This document shows positions 19,847-31,919 of a stretch of 64,000 nt of DNA, piece by piece. Source of the stretch: Glebionis coronaria (lineage: Eukaryota > Streptophyta > Magnoliopsida > Asterales > Asteraceae); contig CM046881.1 of the NCBI GenBank assembly GCA_025667525.1, positions 32,889,665 to 32,953,664 of the forward strand. The letters are read 5' to 3'. Below the pieces are notes generated by a model. It was not told the origin of the DNA and did not search any database. It saw nothing but the letters and a program-made list of their open reading frames with translations. Every line of letters begins with the position of its first letter. Positions within the stretch are counted from its first letter, which is position 1. Position numbers and translations under genes: made by a program.

Positions 19847-22800
19847 GCACGTGAATATGGTGACGTCTCTTCGAAACGGTAAAATCTACAACAATGACAA
19901 GGGAATTCCAAATTCTCCTGATGTCGAGGATTTCGTTACTGAAGATGAAATTATTGTTGAAGGTAAAAATTCTGATAATGTTAAGTCCGATTCTGAGTTG
20001 GTAAATGATTTGTTAAATGATTTTCCTAAACCAGCAACACCGAATCCTAAAGCTACTGAATCTCCCGAAGTTGGGGAGGGTGGTGTGTCTAGCACACCTT
20101 ACCCTACGGCTTTGGAGAAATCGACATCTGCAAGGTTAGCTAAAAAGGGTCCTCACGTTGAGGATATGTGGGAGACTTTCAAGCAAGTTAAAATTAATCT
20201 CCCCCTTATTGATGCTATCAAGCAAATTCCTGCGTATGCCAAGTTTTTAAAGGACTTGTGTACCCAGAAGAGGAAGCTGAAGGCGTCTTTGCCTAAAAAG
20301 GTTGACCTAACTGAGCATGTTAGTGCAGTCTTATCTAGCTCTCTTCCTCCTACATTCAAAGATCCTGGAGCACCACTGATTTCAATTGTGGTCGGAAATA
20401 TTGCCATTAAGAAGGCGCTCCTTGATCTTGGTGCCAGTATTAACATCCTTCCTGCTAGTTTGGTTGATAAGTATGACTTAGGAACTCTTCGTAAGACAGA
20501 CACCATTATTTCCTTAGCCGATCGATCTACCAAAATTCCTAGAGGTATCTTAAGGGATGTTATTGTGAAAGTTGATGATTTCTATTACCCAGTTGACTTC
20601 TTTGTTATGGACACCAAGTCACAATACAGAGATGTTCAACCAACTATTATCCTTGGGCGCCCATTCTTAGCCACGATAGATGCTAGGATTAATTGTCGGA
20701 CTGGCGCCATGGATATTGCCTTCGGTAATAAGAAGATAAGATTGAATGTGTTTAATTCTATGAATTCTCCTACGATGAATGAATGTTACCAAGTAGATGT
20801 GATTGATGAGGAAGTTCAAAAGCATGCATCCCGTATGCTTAAGGATGATCCTTTGGAATTATATCTAACTGGTGATAATGAGGAGATTCTTGATGTTACT
20901 GAAGTTCTAGAGATTCAAGAGTGTTTGGTCAGTTCATTGGACCATCAAAAACCACCTTGGTCTTATAAGGTGGAGCCATTGCCATCTACTTTTGACACGG
21001 CCACGAAGCCGTCTCTGGAGGTGCCTCCAACTCTTGAACTAAAACCTTTGCCATCCAATCTCAAATATGCTTTTCTAGGTCCTAACAATACATTACCCGT
21101 TATTGTTGCTTCTGATCTTTCTGAATCACAAGAGGAAGCACTTCTAAAAGTGCTTTCCAAGTATAAGACGGCAGTGGGATGGACAATTGCAGACTTGAAA
21201 GGGATCAGCCCTTCATTATGTATGCATCGAATTGTTACGGACCCAGATATTAAGCCAGGAAGAGATGCGCAAAGGCGTCTGAATCCTAATATGAAAGAGG
21301 TAGTCAAGACGGAAGTTCTTAAATGGTTAGATGCCGGTATCATCTATCCCATCTCAGATAGTAAATGGGTAAGTCCTACTCAAACGGTGCCTAAAAAGGC
21401 CGGAATCACCGTTGTTGAAACCGAGAATGGGGAAAAGCTCACAACCCAACCAGTTACTGGGTGGAGAGTTTGTATAGATTACCGTAAGCTGAATAATGCC
21501 ACATCTAAAGATCACTTCCCACTACCTTTCATTGATCAAATAGTTGAGAAGCTTTCTGGTAAGAAATTCTATTGCTTCCTGGATGGGTACTCCTGTTATA
21601 ATCAAATACCCATCCATCCTGATGACCAGGCCAAAACTACGTTTATGTGTCCATATGGGACGTTTGCATTTCGAAGAATGCCTTTTGGCCTGTGTAATCA
21701 CCCGCTACCTTTCAGCGGTGTATGATGAGTATCTTTTCTGACATGGTTGGAGAATCTGTAGAGATATTTATGGATGATTTCTCCATCTTTGGTCAATCCT
21801 TTGAAAGCTGCCTTGATCAGCTTGAAAGTGTGTTAAAAAGATGCACCGAGACTAATTTGGTGCTTAGTTGGGAGAAGAGCCATTTCATGGTTCGAGAGGG
21901 AATTGTATTAGGGCATGTTGTGTCTGAAAAAGGATTTGAGGTTGACCGTGCCAAAGTTCAGGTAATTTCAACCCTTCCTCCTCCCACTACCGTCAAAGGT
22001 GTGCGATCTTTTCTTGGTCATGTCGGGTTCTATAGGCGATTTATTAAAGATTTTAGTGCTATATCAAAGCCTCTTTGCAATCTACTCTTAAAAGATGCAC
22101 GCTTTGACTTTAATGAATCATGTCTTCAAGCATTAAATATGCTTAAGCAAAAGCTTGTAGAAGCCCCTATTCTGCAATCACCTGATTGGTCGAAGCCTTT
22201 CGAGATCATGTGTGATGCGAGTGATTATGCCGCTGGGGCGGTTCTAGGACAGCGGGTCGATAAGAAGCCCGTTGTAATCTTTTATGCTAGTAAGACTTTT
22301 TCAGAAGCTCAAATGAATTACACCACTACTGAAAAAGAGTTGTTAGCTGTGGTTTTTGCTCTTGATAAGTTTAGGTCATATATTTGGGGGCATTCTAAGG
22401 TGATAGTATTTTCAGATCATAGTGCCTTAAGACATTTGTTGACTAAGAAAGAGACAAAACCGAGGTTGCTTAGGTGGATTTTGCTTTTACAGGAATTTAA
22501 TCTAGAAATTCGGGATAAAAAGGGGCCAGAAAATGTCGTTGCCGACCATTTGTCTAGAATTATCCCTCCGCCGTTCAACCCTTCTGATGTGATTAAGGAA
22601 AGCTTTCCGGATGAAAGTTTGTTTGAGGTTTCTAAGGTTCCTTGGTACGCAAATATAGTTAATTACCTAGCTGTTAAAAAGCTCCCGGATTTTTGGTCCA
22701 AGCAAAAAAGAAAATACTTCTTCTCCCAGTTGAAGCATTATTTTTGGGAGGATCTGGAGCTCTATAAGGTGTGTGCTGACCAAGTTGTTAGGAGATGTGT

Positions 22801-23944
22801 TTCTGACCATTAGCATATGGACATATTGGCTCATTGTCATTCTTATGCATGTGGTGGTCACTTTGGTGCTACGAAAACTGGGCATAAAGTCCTGCAAAGC
22901 GGTTTCTTTTGGCCGACTATAGTCAAGGATGCCCAGTCTTTTGTGAAAGCATGTATTCGTTGCCAACAAGTTGGAGGGATTTCAAGGCGTGATCAAATAC
23001 CTATGAATCCTATACTTGTTGTTGAGATCTTTGACGTGTGGGGTATTGATTTTATGGGACCATTCCCCACTTCCTATGGCAATGTTTACATTTTAGTGGC
23101 AGTTGATTATGTGTCTAAGTGGGTAGAGGCTGAGGCTACTAGAACCAATGACCATAGTGTAGTTCTTAAGTTTGTTAAGAAGAATATCTTTGCTAGGCAT
23201 GGAATTCCTAAGGCTATCATTAGTGATGGGGGTTCCCACATTAAGAACTTTCGATTTGGGAAATTACTGAAACACTATGGAGTTAATCATAGGATAGCTA
23301 CCCCTTATCACCCACAGACTAGTGGACAGGTTGAAGTATCTAATAGGGAGATTAAGCGGATTTTAGAAAAGACCGTCCGTAGTGATAGGAAAGATTGGTC
23401 CTTGAGGTTAGATGATACATTGTGGGCATATAGGACGGCTTTTAAGACTCCTATTGGTATGTCACCGTATAAGTTGGTATATGGAAAGGCATGTCATTTA
23501 CCAGTTGAGATAGAGCATAGGGCTGAATGGGCGATTAAGACTGTTAATTTGGATTTAGAGAAAGCAGGTAGTTCTAGGAAACTTCAATTATCTGAACTAG
23601 ATGAGATCAGACGTGATGCTTATGAAAGTTCTAGGATTTATAAGGAGAAAACCAAAGCTTTTCATGATCGACACATCACCAAGAAATCGTTCTTGGTTGG
23701 TTAAAAAGTTTGGTTATTCAATGCTAGACTTAAGCTTTTTCCTGGAAAGTTAAGAAGTAAATGGACGGGTCCATATATAGTGACTCAAGTCTCTCCATAC
23801 GGAGCCATTGAAATAAAAAATATGGTGGGTGGAGAGCCTTTTAAAGTTAATGGACACCGTTTAAAGCCGTATGTTGAGTTGGAGAGTGATCAGATGGAAA
23901 CGGTGGATGTGGTTTACTTGGAACCAATCCAACCGTCTCAATAA
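19815..23944 (+). pseudogene. Athila pol: protease, RT, RNase H, integrase (broken)
   Basis: The protease has DLGASINILP (near 20430) and IILGRPFL. The RT has GWRVCIDYRKLNNAT, CFLDGYSCYNQIPIHP (Cys where Gly is usual) and RRMPFGLCN. Here one base is lost near 21700, and the sequence continues in the next frame with the catalytic FMDDFSIFG (21768). RNase H follows ([45 protein letters not shown]). A TAG at 22811-22813 precedes the integrase, which has an HHCC-type zinc module, [16 protein letters not shown] and [11 protein letters not shown] (DDE triad). A TAA at 23702-23704 stands where Gln is usual, before the final KVWLFNARLKLFPGKL segment. The stop is at 23942-23944. Confidence 0.9.
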
Positions 23945-23988
23945 CTCATTTGAGTTATGTCTGGCTGAAGACGGTAAACTTAGCGCTT

Positions 23989-24006
23989 CGCGGGAGGCAA
24001 CCCGTG
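23989..24006 (+). promoter_or_regulatory. Post-pol hairpin motif, Athila copy
   Basis: After GCGCTT, the arms CGCGGG and CCCGTG pair around the loop AGGCAA, 45 bases past the pol stop. Compared with 2052-2069, a T-A pair has become C-G while loop and position are kept. Confidence 0.6.
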
Positions 24007-24205
24007 GTTTGTGGAACTTTGTGGGGGTGTTCACTATAAACCCTCACGAGACAAAACCCGTCCAGTCGGGCTACCGAGTGGTTTAAAGGCTTGTTGCATA
24101 CGCTAAATGCAACCGTGATTCCTACGAAAGTGAGTTAGGTTTTTGTTTTGTGTGAGTTTGTCAAATTGATTTTTAACCAAAATTTCAATTTAAAGTTTTT
24201 GCATT

Positions 24206-24237
24206 AGGGACAATGCAATGCTTTAAGTTGGGGGGGT
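24206..24237 (+). promoter_or_regulatory. Internal polypurine box
   Basis: AGGGACAATGCAATG followed by CTTTAAGTTGGGGGGGT resembles the boxes at 2371-2398 and 4002-4030 of the other Ty3 element. It lies 1.4 kb upstream of the 3' LTR, so if used it would be a second, central priming site. Confidence 0.4.
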
Positions 24238-24679
24238 GGCACATGTGTTACATGTTTTTGTGTGAAATTTTGGTCAAAATGGGTTAAAATGTGATTTTTG
24301 GGAAAAATTGAAAATTTTTAAAATTTTAAATCACATTATAAGAGTCTTGTGCTAATTAGATGTGGAAGTTTCTTCTACATATATGTTTGTTGAGTGTTTG
24401 CAGATTCTAAAGATTAGCTTGTGAATGATTTATTGGAGCGAGCTAGAAGATTTGGCCATAATTATCAGGTGCACCCGATTTCATTGTATAATTTGGTTAT
24501 TAAATTGATTTGATTGTTTGCATGTAGTTAGGCATATGTATAATTAGATGATCAAACCACGCCGGTTGAATTCCCTCTATTTACCTTTGCTTAGATCGAG
24601 TAAAAAGTTTAAATAAATAATATGAATATAGTAATGTAATAGTTGGGTTAGGACATTTGAAATTGATCTTATTCGGCTC

Positions 24680-24786
24680 GCCACCCGCGCACGGTGGCCT
24701 TAGAAAAGAGTTGGAGAACTGTCATAATTATTGGTGGTAGTCATATGCTGGGCTTGCCTATCTGATTCGTCACTCGCGCAAGGTGA
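24680..24786 (+). promoter_or_regulatory. Pair of hairpins with CGCGCA loops
   Basis: GCCACC / GGTGGC around loop CGCGCAC (24680-24698), and TCACT / GGTGA around loop CGCGCAA (24770-24786). The second stem differs by a paired C-G to T-A change and one wobble, so the fold is kept. Possible RNA signal; the function is unknown. Confidence 0.5.
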
Positions 24787-25667
24787 TACTTTAGTTGTTA
24801 GCATGGGTCAGACGCCAATTTTTATGATGGATAGCATTGCACTTAGCTGAGACAATTTTATTTGAAATAACCCAATCCTTGTATTGTTGTAATGAAATTA
24901 GGAAGATTAGTTTAATTTAGTGCATCATATAATTATACTATGTGGTAGATAATTCCATCATGTGATGTACCAGTAGGCACGAAGTATAACTGTTCCCATT
25001 TAATTAAACAGACTTAATTAACCGGTTCTCATGTGCCAATGTGTCTTAGTATGCACCTATATGATAGATATTCATTTTTTTGAATAATTGGTCTTTATAT
25101 CAACCTTGAAAGGAGTGTATAAAGCGTTCGGGATGACTTGTATAAGAAACGGTCCCGAATGGCTAAAAAAAGAGCTTATGTGTTATGTGAAAAAAAAGAG
25201 TGAAAAAGAGTGAAAAAAAGAATGAAAAAAAAAATTGTGAATGAAAAAAAAAAGAAAAAAAAGGAGGTGAAAGTAAGTAAGATAAAGTATGATGGCTTAT
25301 GATGTGCTCTTATGCTATAAAACTCCAATGTTATAAAAGGTGTACGATATTCTCACCTCTTGTTTTAGATTAATGTTTATATTGATTATAGGTGTGTAAT
25401 AGGTACGTTGGACACATGGTTAATTATATGAAATATAAAGTAAATGGAGTCAATGAGAATGGTTATGCTAAGTGTTTAAGAAGGACAAAAATATTGGTAA
25501 TCATTTTGGATTATTTGTCATGTAGGATGGTTATTAGTGTATTATGTTGAATGTGATCTTTTTGATGAAATTTCAATAGTATGATTAAAAATTATGAAAT
25601 TAACATGCTTGTATATTTTTATTTTATTTTTACTTGGGACGCGTAAAAGGTTAAGTTCGAGGAGATC

Positions 25668-27020
25668 TGATTGGTGTATTTTGCATACACCTAATAGCAT
25701 GTTAATTTAGCATAATTGTATATTTATTTGTCGTTATATATGCACTTTGAGTGTGTTTTGTGATTATATAGGTTACGAGCGAAGTGGAATAAAATGGACG
25801 CTTAATTAATTTTTTGGAGAAAAGACATTGTGAGCGCCGATAAATGAAGAAAAAATATTGAAGTAAAAGATTTGAGCGCGCCGTAATATTTTCGGTCATC
25901 TTTTATTTGTCCGGGTTCTTTCGAGCAATTATCTGTGGGTTATTTTTTATTGGGCCAAAATTATTATATGCTAAAAGAATAAAAGAAAAATAAAAAAAAT
26001 AAAAAAAGAAAATAAATAATAATAATTTTTGGGCCCAATACCCAATAACCCACTGGTGGATAATATAAAAAGAAGACACAAAAGAAGACTCAAGGGGAAA
26101 AAAAGGGACGATTTGTTTGGGATACAAAACAGTCGCCGATCATTACAAAGAAAAGGAGTGTTTTTTTTGTTTCTTTTGTTGACACATCACAAAGACAAAT
26201 AAAAACAAAAACAGAGAATTGACAATTCATTGAAGTGGGGACAAGGAAAGTGGGGCTGCCAAGATATATAAAAAAAGGTTCTATTTATTTAAGATGAAGA
26301 TGATGAGTGTACAGCGGGTCGGGTACACCGTGATGTCCGGCTAATTTTGTTGTAATTCCTTCCGGTAACTTTATTTATGGTTTGATCATTACTTTTGGGT
26401 TATTATATATTTGTTACACTGATTTATAATTTTATTTATAAATTATATTATTTGATTTGGTATTATGTTTAATTATTTGTGCAAGACAAATTATTCTTAG
26501 TTAACGATTCATACTTATTTTATTTAGTTAAAAATAAAAGATGGTCGTATAATCAATATAAGTTGTACCTAAATAAATTATTAAAACATAATTATTGGTT
26601 GGATTAATATAAGATTTATTATTACGAGTCGTTGATGAACATAATAAATGCCGACATTAATTCATTTATATTAAGTCAAAATAATCTTTGTAATCGGTTC
26701 TAAAAAGTTTCGATAATCCATAAGTGTGACCAACCATAAATATTAGGAGCTGGAAGGGATTGCATTTTTCTTTTAATTGTTTACATATTTATTTTATTTT
26801 TCTAGCTTTATTATTAGCTTAATAATTATTTTAGTTTTTAATCCGCATTTTTATTATCAAAAGTATTTTAGTTGTCAGATTTCAAAACCAAAACCTTTAT
26901 TGATCAGTGATCGCTCAAAACTTAAACTAAAACCACATAGTCCTCGTGGATCGATACCCACTTACCCTATCTAGTATAAGGTGATTAGGTTATTTTTGAC
27001 CGGCACTTCGACGTCGATCA
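25668..27020 (+). repeat. Athila 3' LTR
   Basis: Same ends and length as the 5' LTR (TGATTGG...GATCA). Followed by AAACC, the second copy of the target duplication. Confidence 0.9.
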
Positions 27021-29753
27021 AAACCCTAATTACCCAAAATAGAAAGTCATTAGGCTTAATGATATAGAAACCCTTATATTAAGAAATCTACATGGAATCA
27101 TAACCTAGTCTTTTAGGAAAACTCTACAAACACTCATAGGACTTCATTAAGATTATAAGATTATGCTAAGACAATTTACAATTACCCTAATGCACAAGGT
27201 ACAAAATTTCAATGCAAGACTTGTAAATTAGGTCAAAATAGGTATTTTCACTCTTTAGACATGTTTACCTAAACCAAACCCTTAAACCAAGTATAATAAC
27301 ACTTTAGACACTTAAGATACAATGTCTAGGACCTAAATTAAGTTTACATCAGTAACTAAGAGGAGAATAACCACATTTGCTAAGATTAAACCCTAGATCA
27401 TTAGAAAACCCTAATCTACAAAAGTATACTTCCCATTTTCACATCAAACCTTTGTTAAACTTCAAACCAAGGACCCAAATCTCTTAAACAGAATTTATAG
27501 ACCCTAATTAAGCCTTAATAATTCACTAATCACTTTTCTAAGTCCCTAATCACCAAAAACACAAACCATAAGTTACAAGCCCTAAAATTAGCATCTAGTT
27601 TTGTATTTTTCCTCCAAAACCCATTTTCAAACCATTTCCCTCCATTACCAATTCAAAAATCAGATATTTAGGACTTATAAAATATTTTAGGAGTGATGAC
27701 AAGTAGGTGCATCACCTCCTTGCTTACTACACATCACCATTCTCATCTACATATTTTCGTGACCCATTTATAGCCACAAGTGAAGGTTGAATCAAAGATA
27801 TGGTCTAAGAACTTGTGTAGAGCTTCACTAGCCTTCATTAGTCATCCATCTATCCTTATTACACGTTTATATGCCAAACTTGGAGCCTAAGTGTTGCTAG
27901 TACTATAAATAGAGTCGTATATCACTCCTTGAAGACTTGCATCCCGTTTTCTTTGTATCCCCTACCCATTCTCCATATAAACTTCTATAAACATCTTAGG
28001 ACATCCCAAAAGACCAGAAACCAGGTCTAGAAGGTTGCCATTAAAGCCCTTGAAGTTTTGATAGCAAGTAGTGTTCATAGGAAGCCATAAGGAGCCATTT
28101 TGGAGCTACCTAGGTAATTTCTATACTAAACAAGCTTTGATCTTTTCATAAAAAAATCTAAGACTTTTTATAATTCCAAAATTATGTTAGAAAGACAATC
28201 TAAAAATAACTAAGTCATTTCATCAATTTAAATGAAAGTTATAAGCTAAAGATGTCTTAAAACCTTAGTTTTGTATTTTACATGAAAGAATGACTTAAAA
28301 TCTATTTCAAGAGCTATAATTCTGATAAAATGTTTTTATTATGATTATGAATATGTTTTGAAACTTTGTTTTAAAATCCTAGATCATTTGGTACATTTTT
28401 GAAGAAGTTATATGAGTTTTACAAGTATAGGGACCAAAACTGTCATTTTTGAAACTATTTAACATTTTGGGCCAAAAGTGTCATTTTATGAAATTTAAAG
28501 CTATAATAATAAAATTTGGAAAGTTTGAGACCCTAAGTTTAAATATTGAAGGATTAAATTGTAATATAATGAAACTATATACTTAAAGGGTTAAAAGTGT
28601 AATTATACTAAAATATAACTATAAGGACTATTTTATCAATATTGAAACTAAAGAACATAAAATGTAATAAAATACAATGTGTCATGTTAGTAGGGAGCTT
28701 TGTACAAAGATGTTCCATCTCGATATTACGTTCTGACTGAGTGGTTGGGTTTACGATTTAAAGTGCCCTCGCTCCTCAAATGTTTATAGAATGACTTCTA
28801 AGCATAATGGCCCGAACAATGATACTATAATAAAATAAAAGAATCAAAGAATAAATACATGAAATAATAAAAGATTGAACTCAGAGAGTATGACTTGATA
28901 TATCTATATATTGTGTGTTAACTCAGATATTGTGAGAAGGTTGTGATTGGGTATAACTGATTTAATCAAAGACTCTCTAGGCTAAGGTGAGTTCATAGCC
29001 TCACATTTAAAGTTTTATAAATGATTTGAAAACCTGTGAGGGGGATATATGCTAAAACTGGAATACAAGTGTTTTTGTATGTTTCCAATATTAATATTGA
29101 CACTACGTTTACTAGTTGTCGTTAAGCCCCTTTTTAATCGTGGACCGCTAATCATTTAATGAGCGCTAATATTGTGAATAGTACTATTGGAGACTAACAG
29201 CTCCTATCTGGGCAAGTCGCACTTGCTAACAGCTCATGGTTCCTACCTAGGCTAAACAGATATGCTTTATTTTGCATTTAGGATAGTCCGACAAGCTTCC
29301 AACTTAAGGTCAAATTTATTGGGTTTTTCTGATAATGTCTAGTTGCGGGGTCATGAGTTAGTGCAGTATGAACTGATGAATTTAAAAAGTTGGGTGTATA
29401 GTAATGTAGCCCTGGAGTCGTACTTATATTCGAATATTGTTTAAAAACCTATGAATTCGCTCAACCATTGTGTTGACTTTAAGGCATATATTTTAAGTGA
29501 ATGAGGACTGGCGGGTTGCTGATGGTGGTATCTTGAATAAAGTTATCATTCTAGAAAATAAAACTAGATCTTTGGGGAGAACATGTGTTGTACATTATTG
29601 TACATTTGTTTTTATTAACTCTGAATAAATGAATGATGACGTTAATATTTATAAAAATGTTTTTAAGCATTTTCTATTGTTATGACTATGATACTTTGAT
29701 AGTAATACCCCAAATTAGCTTCCACTGCTATAAGGTAAAATGGGGGTGTTACA
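27021..29753 (+). repeat. Right piece of the long LTR inserted in the L1
   Basis: No coding. It continues the 14338/16706 pieces across the Athila insertion. It contains a TATA box, CTATAAATAGAG, near 27901-27912, phrases typical of chromovirus LTRs (GGACCAAAACTGTCATTTT and similar, near 28430-28490), and ends GGGGTGTTACA at 29753. The next base is L1 coding sequence, and no primer-binding site or internal region follows, so it is probably a solo LTR of about 3.5 kb. Confidence 0.5.
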
Positions 29754-31669
29754 CCGGCTCCAAGAAGTTGACTCTTATGAACATTAATTTTCAAACCCGA
29801 AGCTAACTAGAAACATTGAAGGATTCTGATGAGGTTAACCAGGTTATCATCGGACCATTCTCCAAGAAAGATTGCGTCATCCGCATAGAAAAGGTGAGAA
29901 AGAATCATCGAATCATTGATGCGAATACCTCTAAAGACCCCCTCTTTAACAACTTTGTCAACATAAACATGAAGTGCTTCCATAACTAAAATAAAAATAA
30001 GAGGAGCTAAAGGATCACCTTGTTTGAGGCCGCAAAGGATAGGAAACTCGACAGTAGGGCTGCCATTCACAAGAATCGAAGCCATATTAGAGCTAAGAAT
30101 ACCATGTATCCATGAAATCCATCTCGAACCAAACCCATAAGCCCGAAGAATATCCATCAAAAAATCCCACCTGACCGAGTCATAAGCTTTGGCGAAGTCA
30201 ACGTTAAAAATCAGAGCATGATACTTCTTCCTTTTACACCACGCAAGGACTTGATTCAAAATAAACGGTCCATCAAGAATCTGACGGCCTCTCACTAACG
30301 CTGATTGAGTTTGGAAACAAGCTTCTCAATAACCGACGAGAGGCGATTAGCAAGGATTTTAGTAATCACTTTGTAGGTGCTCCCAATTAAGCTTATAGAA
30401 CGAAAGTCATTAACAAATTTTGCATCAGCTACCTTAGGAATAAGAGAAATGAACGACGAGTTACAGCCTCTAGGAATGACTCCTTTTACGAAAAACCATT
30501 CTACAGCAGCACAAAAATCATCTCCAATGAGGTCCAATAGTGTCCAAAAAATTCAAAAGTGTATCCATCAGGACCGGGGGATTTACCACAATCCAACACA
30601 GCTGATTTAATCTCGTCTCTAGTGATATTACAGTCCAGAATCACAGCTTGATCATAAGACAAAGTATTAGGAAATTCAGTATTAAGCATGAGACGAGATA
30701 CCATCGGCTGTTTGAAACGTTGATAAAAATGGTCAACAAACTCCTTTTTAATCAAGGATGGTTCAGTGAGCCAGGAGCCATTATAGAAGACTCAACGAGT
30801 AGCTAATTGAGCACGCTGTTTATTAATTATGCCATGGAAAATTTAGTGTTTTGTCTCCTTCAATCGCCCATTTTACCTTAGCTTTTTGAATCCAATCATT
30901 ACGATCAACTTGCTGTAAATCCTGGATTTTACGTGTAATTTCCAGGCGTTTTAGATGCATATCGTCAGAAATTTTACCCGTATCTAACTCCTTATCAATG
31001 GCCACCAAATCGTCAACAAGAGTTTTCTGAGTCCTCGCCTGTGAGACATTCGATGCACGGACGCAATCACGAATAATCACTTTTAGCCCTTGCAGCTTTT
31101 TCTTAAATCTAATAATCCGATTAGAATCATTACATGATAACCAGTGCCAAGCTTGAGTCACAACAGAATCAAAACCCTCTCGAACACAGAAGTGATAAAA
31201 CCAGAACGGTGATGGGCCAAAATCTGCATGAATCTCATTAAGAACAATAGATCTATGGTATGATAAATGTTTGTCAAGACAACAAGCTGTAATCGAATGG
31301 AAAATCGAATAAATACCGTCTGAGACTAGGAACCGGTCCAACTTACTCATTTTTTACACCGAAGAGTGACACCATGTGAAATAATATCCCTCCATTTTTA
31401 CCCTAATTAAGCCAGAAGATGCAATAAAAATAATAAAATCACGAGCACTTTTATGATTAAACGCCGAACCAAACCGTTCTCCAATCGAGCGAACTTCATT
31501 AAAATCACCTAACACAATCGTCTCACCATTCCAACTATTAGATAAACCCGAGATATAATTCTAAGGAGTATGTTTAGAACTAGAATCTTAGGGAGCATAA
31601 ACTGCTACAATCATAATTTTCGTGTTAGTAGGAAGCCACGTCCCGTAAATAGCAATGAAGTTATCAACC
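29754..31669 (-). pseudogene. L1 LINE, 5' half: endonuclease C-terminal part and reverse transcriptase
   Basis: On the minus strand: NFIAIYGTWLPTNTK and VAVYAP, then IVLGDFNEVRS and ERFGSAFN of the APE endonuclease (near 31490), followed by a spacer (30823-31350) with SPFWFYHFC. The RT has SPGPDGYTFEFF, FVNDFRSISLIGSTYK, NVDFAKAYDSVRWDFL, LCGLKQGDPLAPLIF and the catalytic FYADDAIFLG (near 29880). The piece ends in SGLKIN...SQLLGAG at 29754, and the matching continuation GVPNDIV begins at 14337. Several frameshifts and stops are present. Confidence 0.85.
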
Positions 31670-31880
31670 TAGATTGTTAGAGATTAGAACAACAGTGTGG
31701 TCCTCCATTTGAGACTTCCACAAAGCCATTTGTCGAGTAGAAAGGGAAAAATTGGATTCAACCGTGTGAGTAAAACGTGTGAAATATACGTCTGTAAGTT
31801 TTTCATGAGTTTGGGGGCAACGACCTCACTTGGATTACTCAAAAGATCAATATCTATTTTTGCATTAAAAGTACTCAAAG
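31670..31880 (-). pseudogene. RLE-type LINE remnant, copy C, 5' part
   Basis: The minus strand reads FNAKIDIDLLSNPSEVV, then, after a frame change, STRQMALWKSQMEDHT. This leads into the sequence at 12837 (TYRCVLCYRLGVPL) once the L1 and one TAGATTGTT copy are removed. It begins at the TTA tail of copy D. My recollection is that such a block precedes the zinc knuckle in full-length relatives; this is not checked. Confidence 0.6.
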
Positions 31881-31919
31881 CATTATTGTTATTATTATTG
31901 GTATTATATTTTTTTATTA
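31881..31919. repeat. (TTA)n-like microsatellite, tail of RLE copy D
   Basis: Imperfect ATT/TTG repeats between copy C and copy D; on the minus strand they are the tail of copy D. Confidence 0.6.

Larger units (their letters stand above)
23945..25667 (+). other. Athila 3' region (no coding)
   Basis: It holds the post-pol hairpin, an internal polypurine box (24206-24237), two related hairpins with CGCGCA loops (24680-24698, 24770-24786), and a purine-only A/G run with GAAAAA units at about 25184-25270. No env-like frame is apparent. It ends in GGTTAAGTTCGAGGAGATC just before the 3' LTR, the likely functional polypurine tract. Confidence 0.65.
16810..27020 (+). mobile_element. Athila-type Ty3/gypsy element, structurally complete
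   Basis: 10.2 kb, flanked by a perfect 5-base duplication AAACC (16805-16809, 27021-27025). It has two LTRs of 1353-1354 bases differing by a few percent, a primer-binding site complementary to tRNA-Asp, gag, protease, RT, RNase H and integrase in the Ty3 order, and a 1.7 kb 3' region without coding. The polyprotein carries frameshifts and two in-frame stops, so the copy cannot move on its own. Low LTR divergence means a fairly recent insertion. Confidence 0.9.
12838..31669 (-). mobile_element. L1-type LINE, 5'-truncated, interrupted by a 15.4 kb insertion
   Basis: Two pieces on the minus strand belong together: 31669-29754 (endonuclease C-half, RT) and 14337-12838 (RT end, zinc-binding domain, 3' end with a short A tail). 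About 3.4 kb of LINE sequence. It is flanked by the 9-base duplication TAGATTGTT (12829-12837 and 31670-31678) and sits inside RLE copy C. ORF1 and the start of the endonuclease are missing, as expected from 5' truncation. Confidence 0.7.

Noticed and set aside
23945..25667. Env-like gene of an Athila element
   Set aside because: All frames in the interval are short and show no membrane segments.
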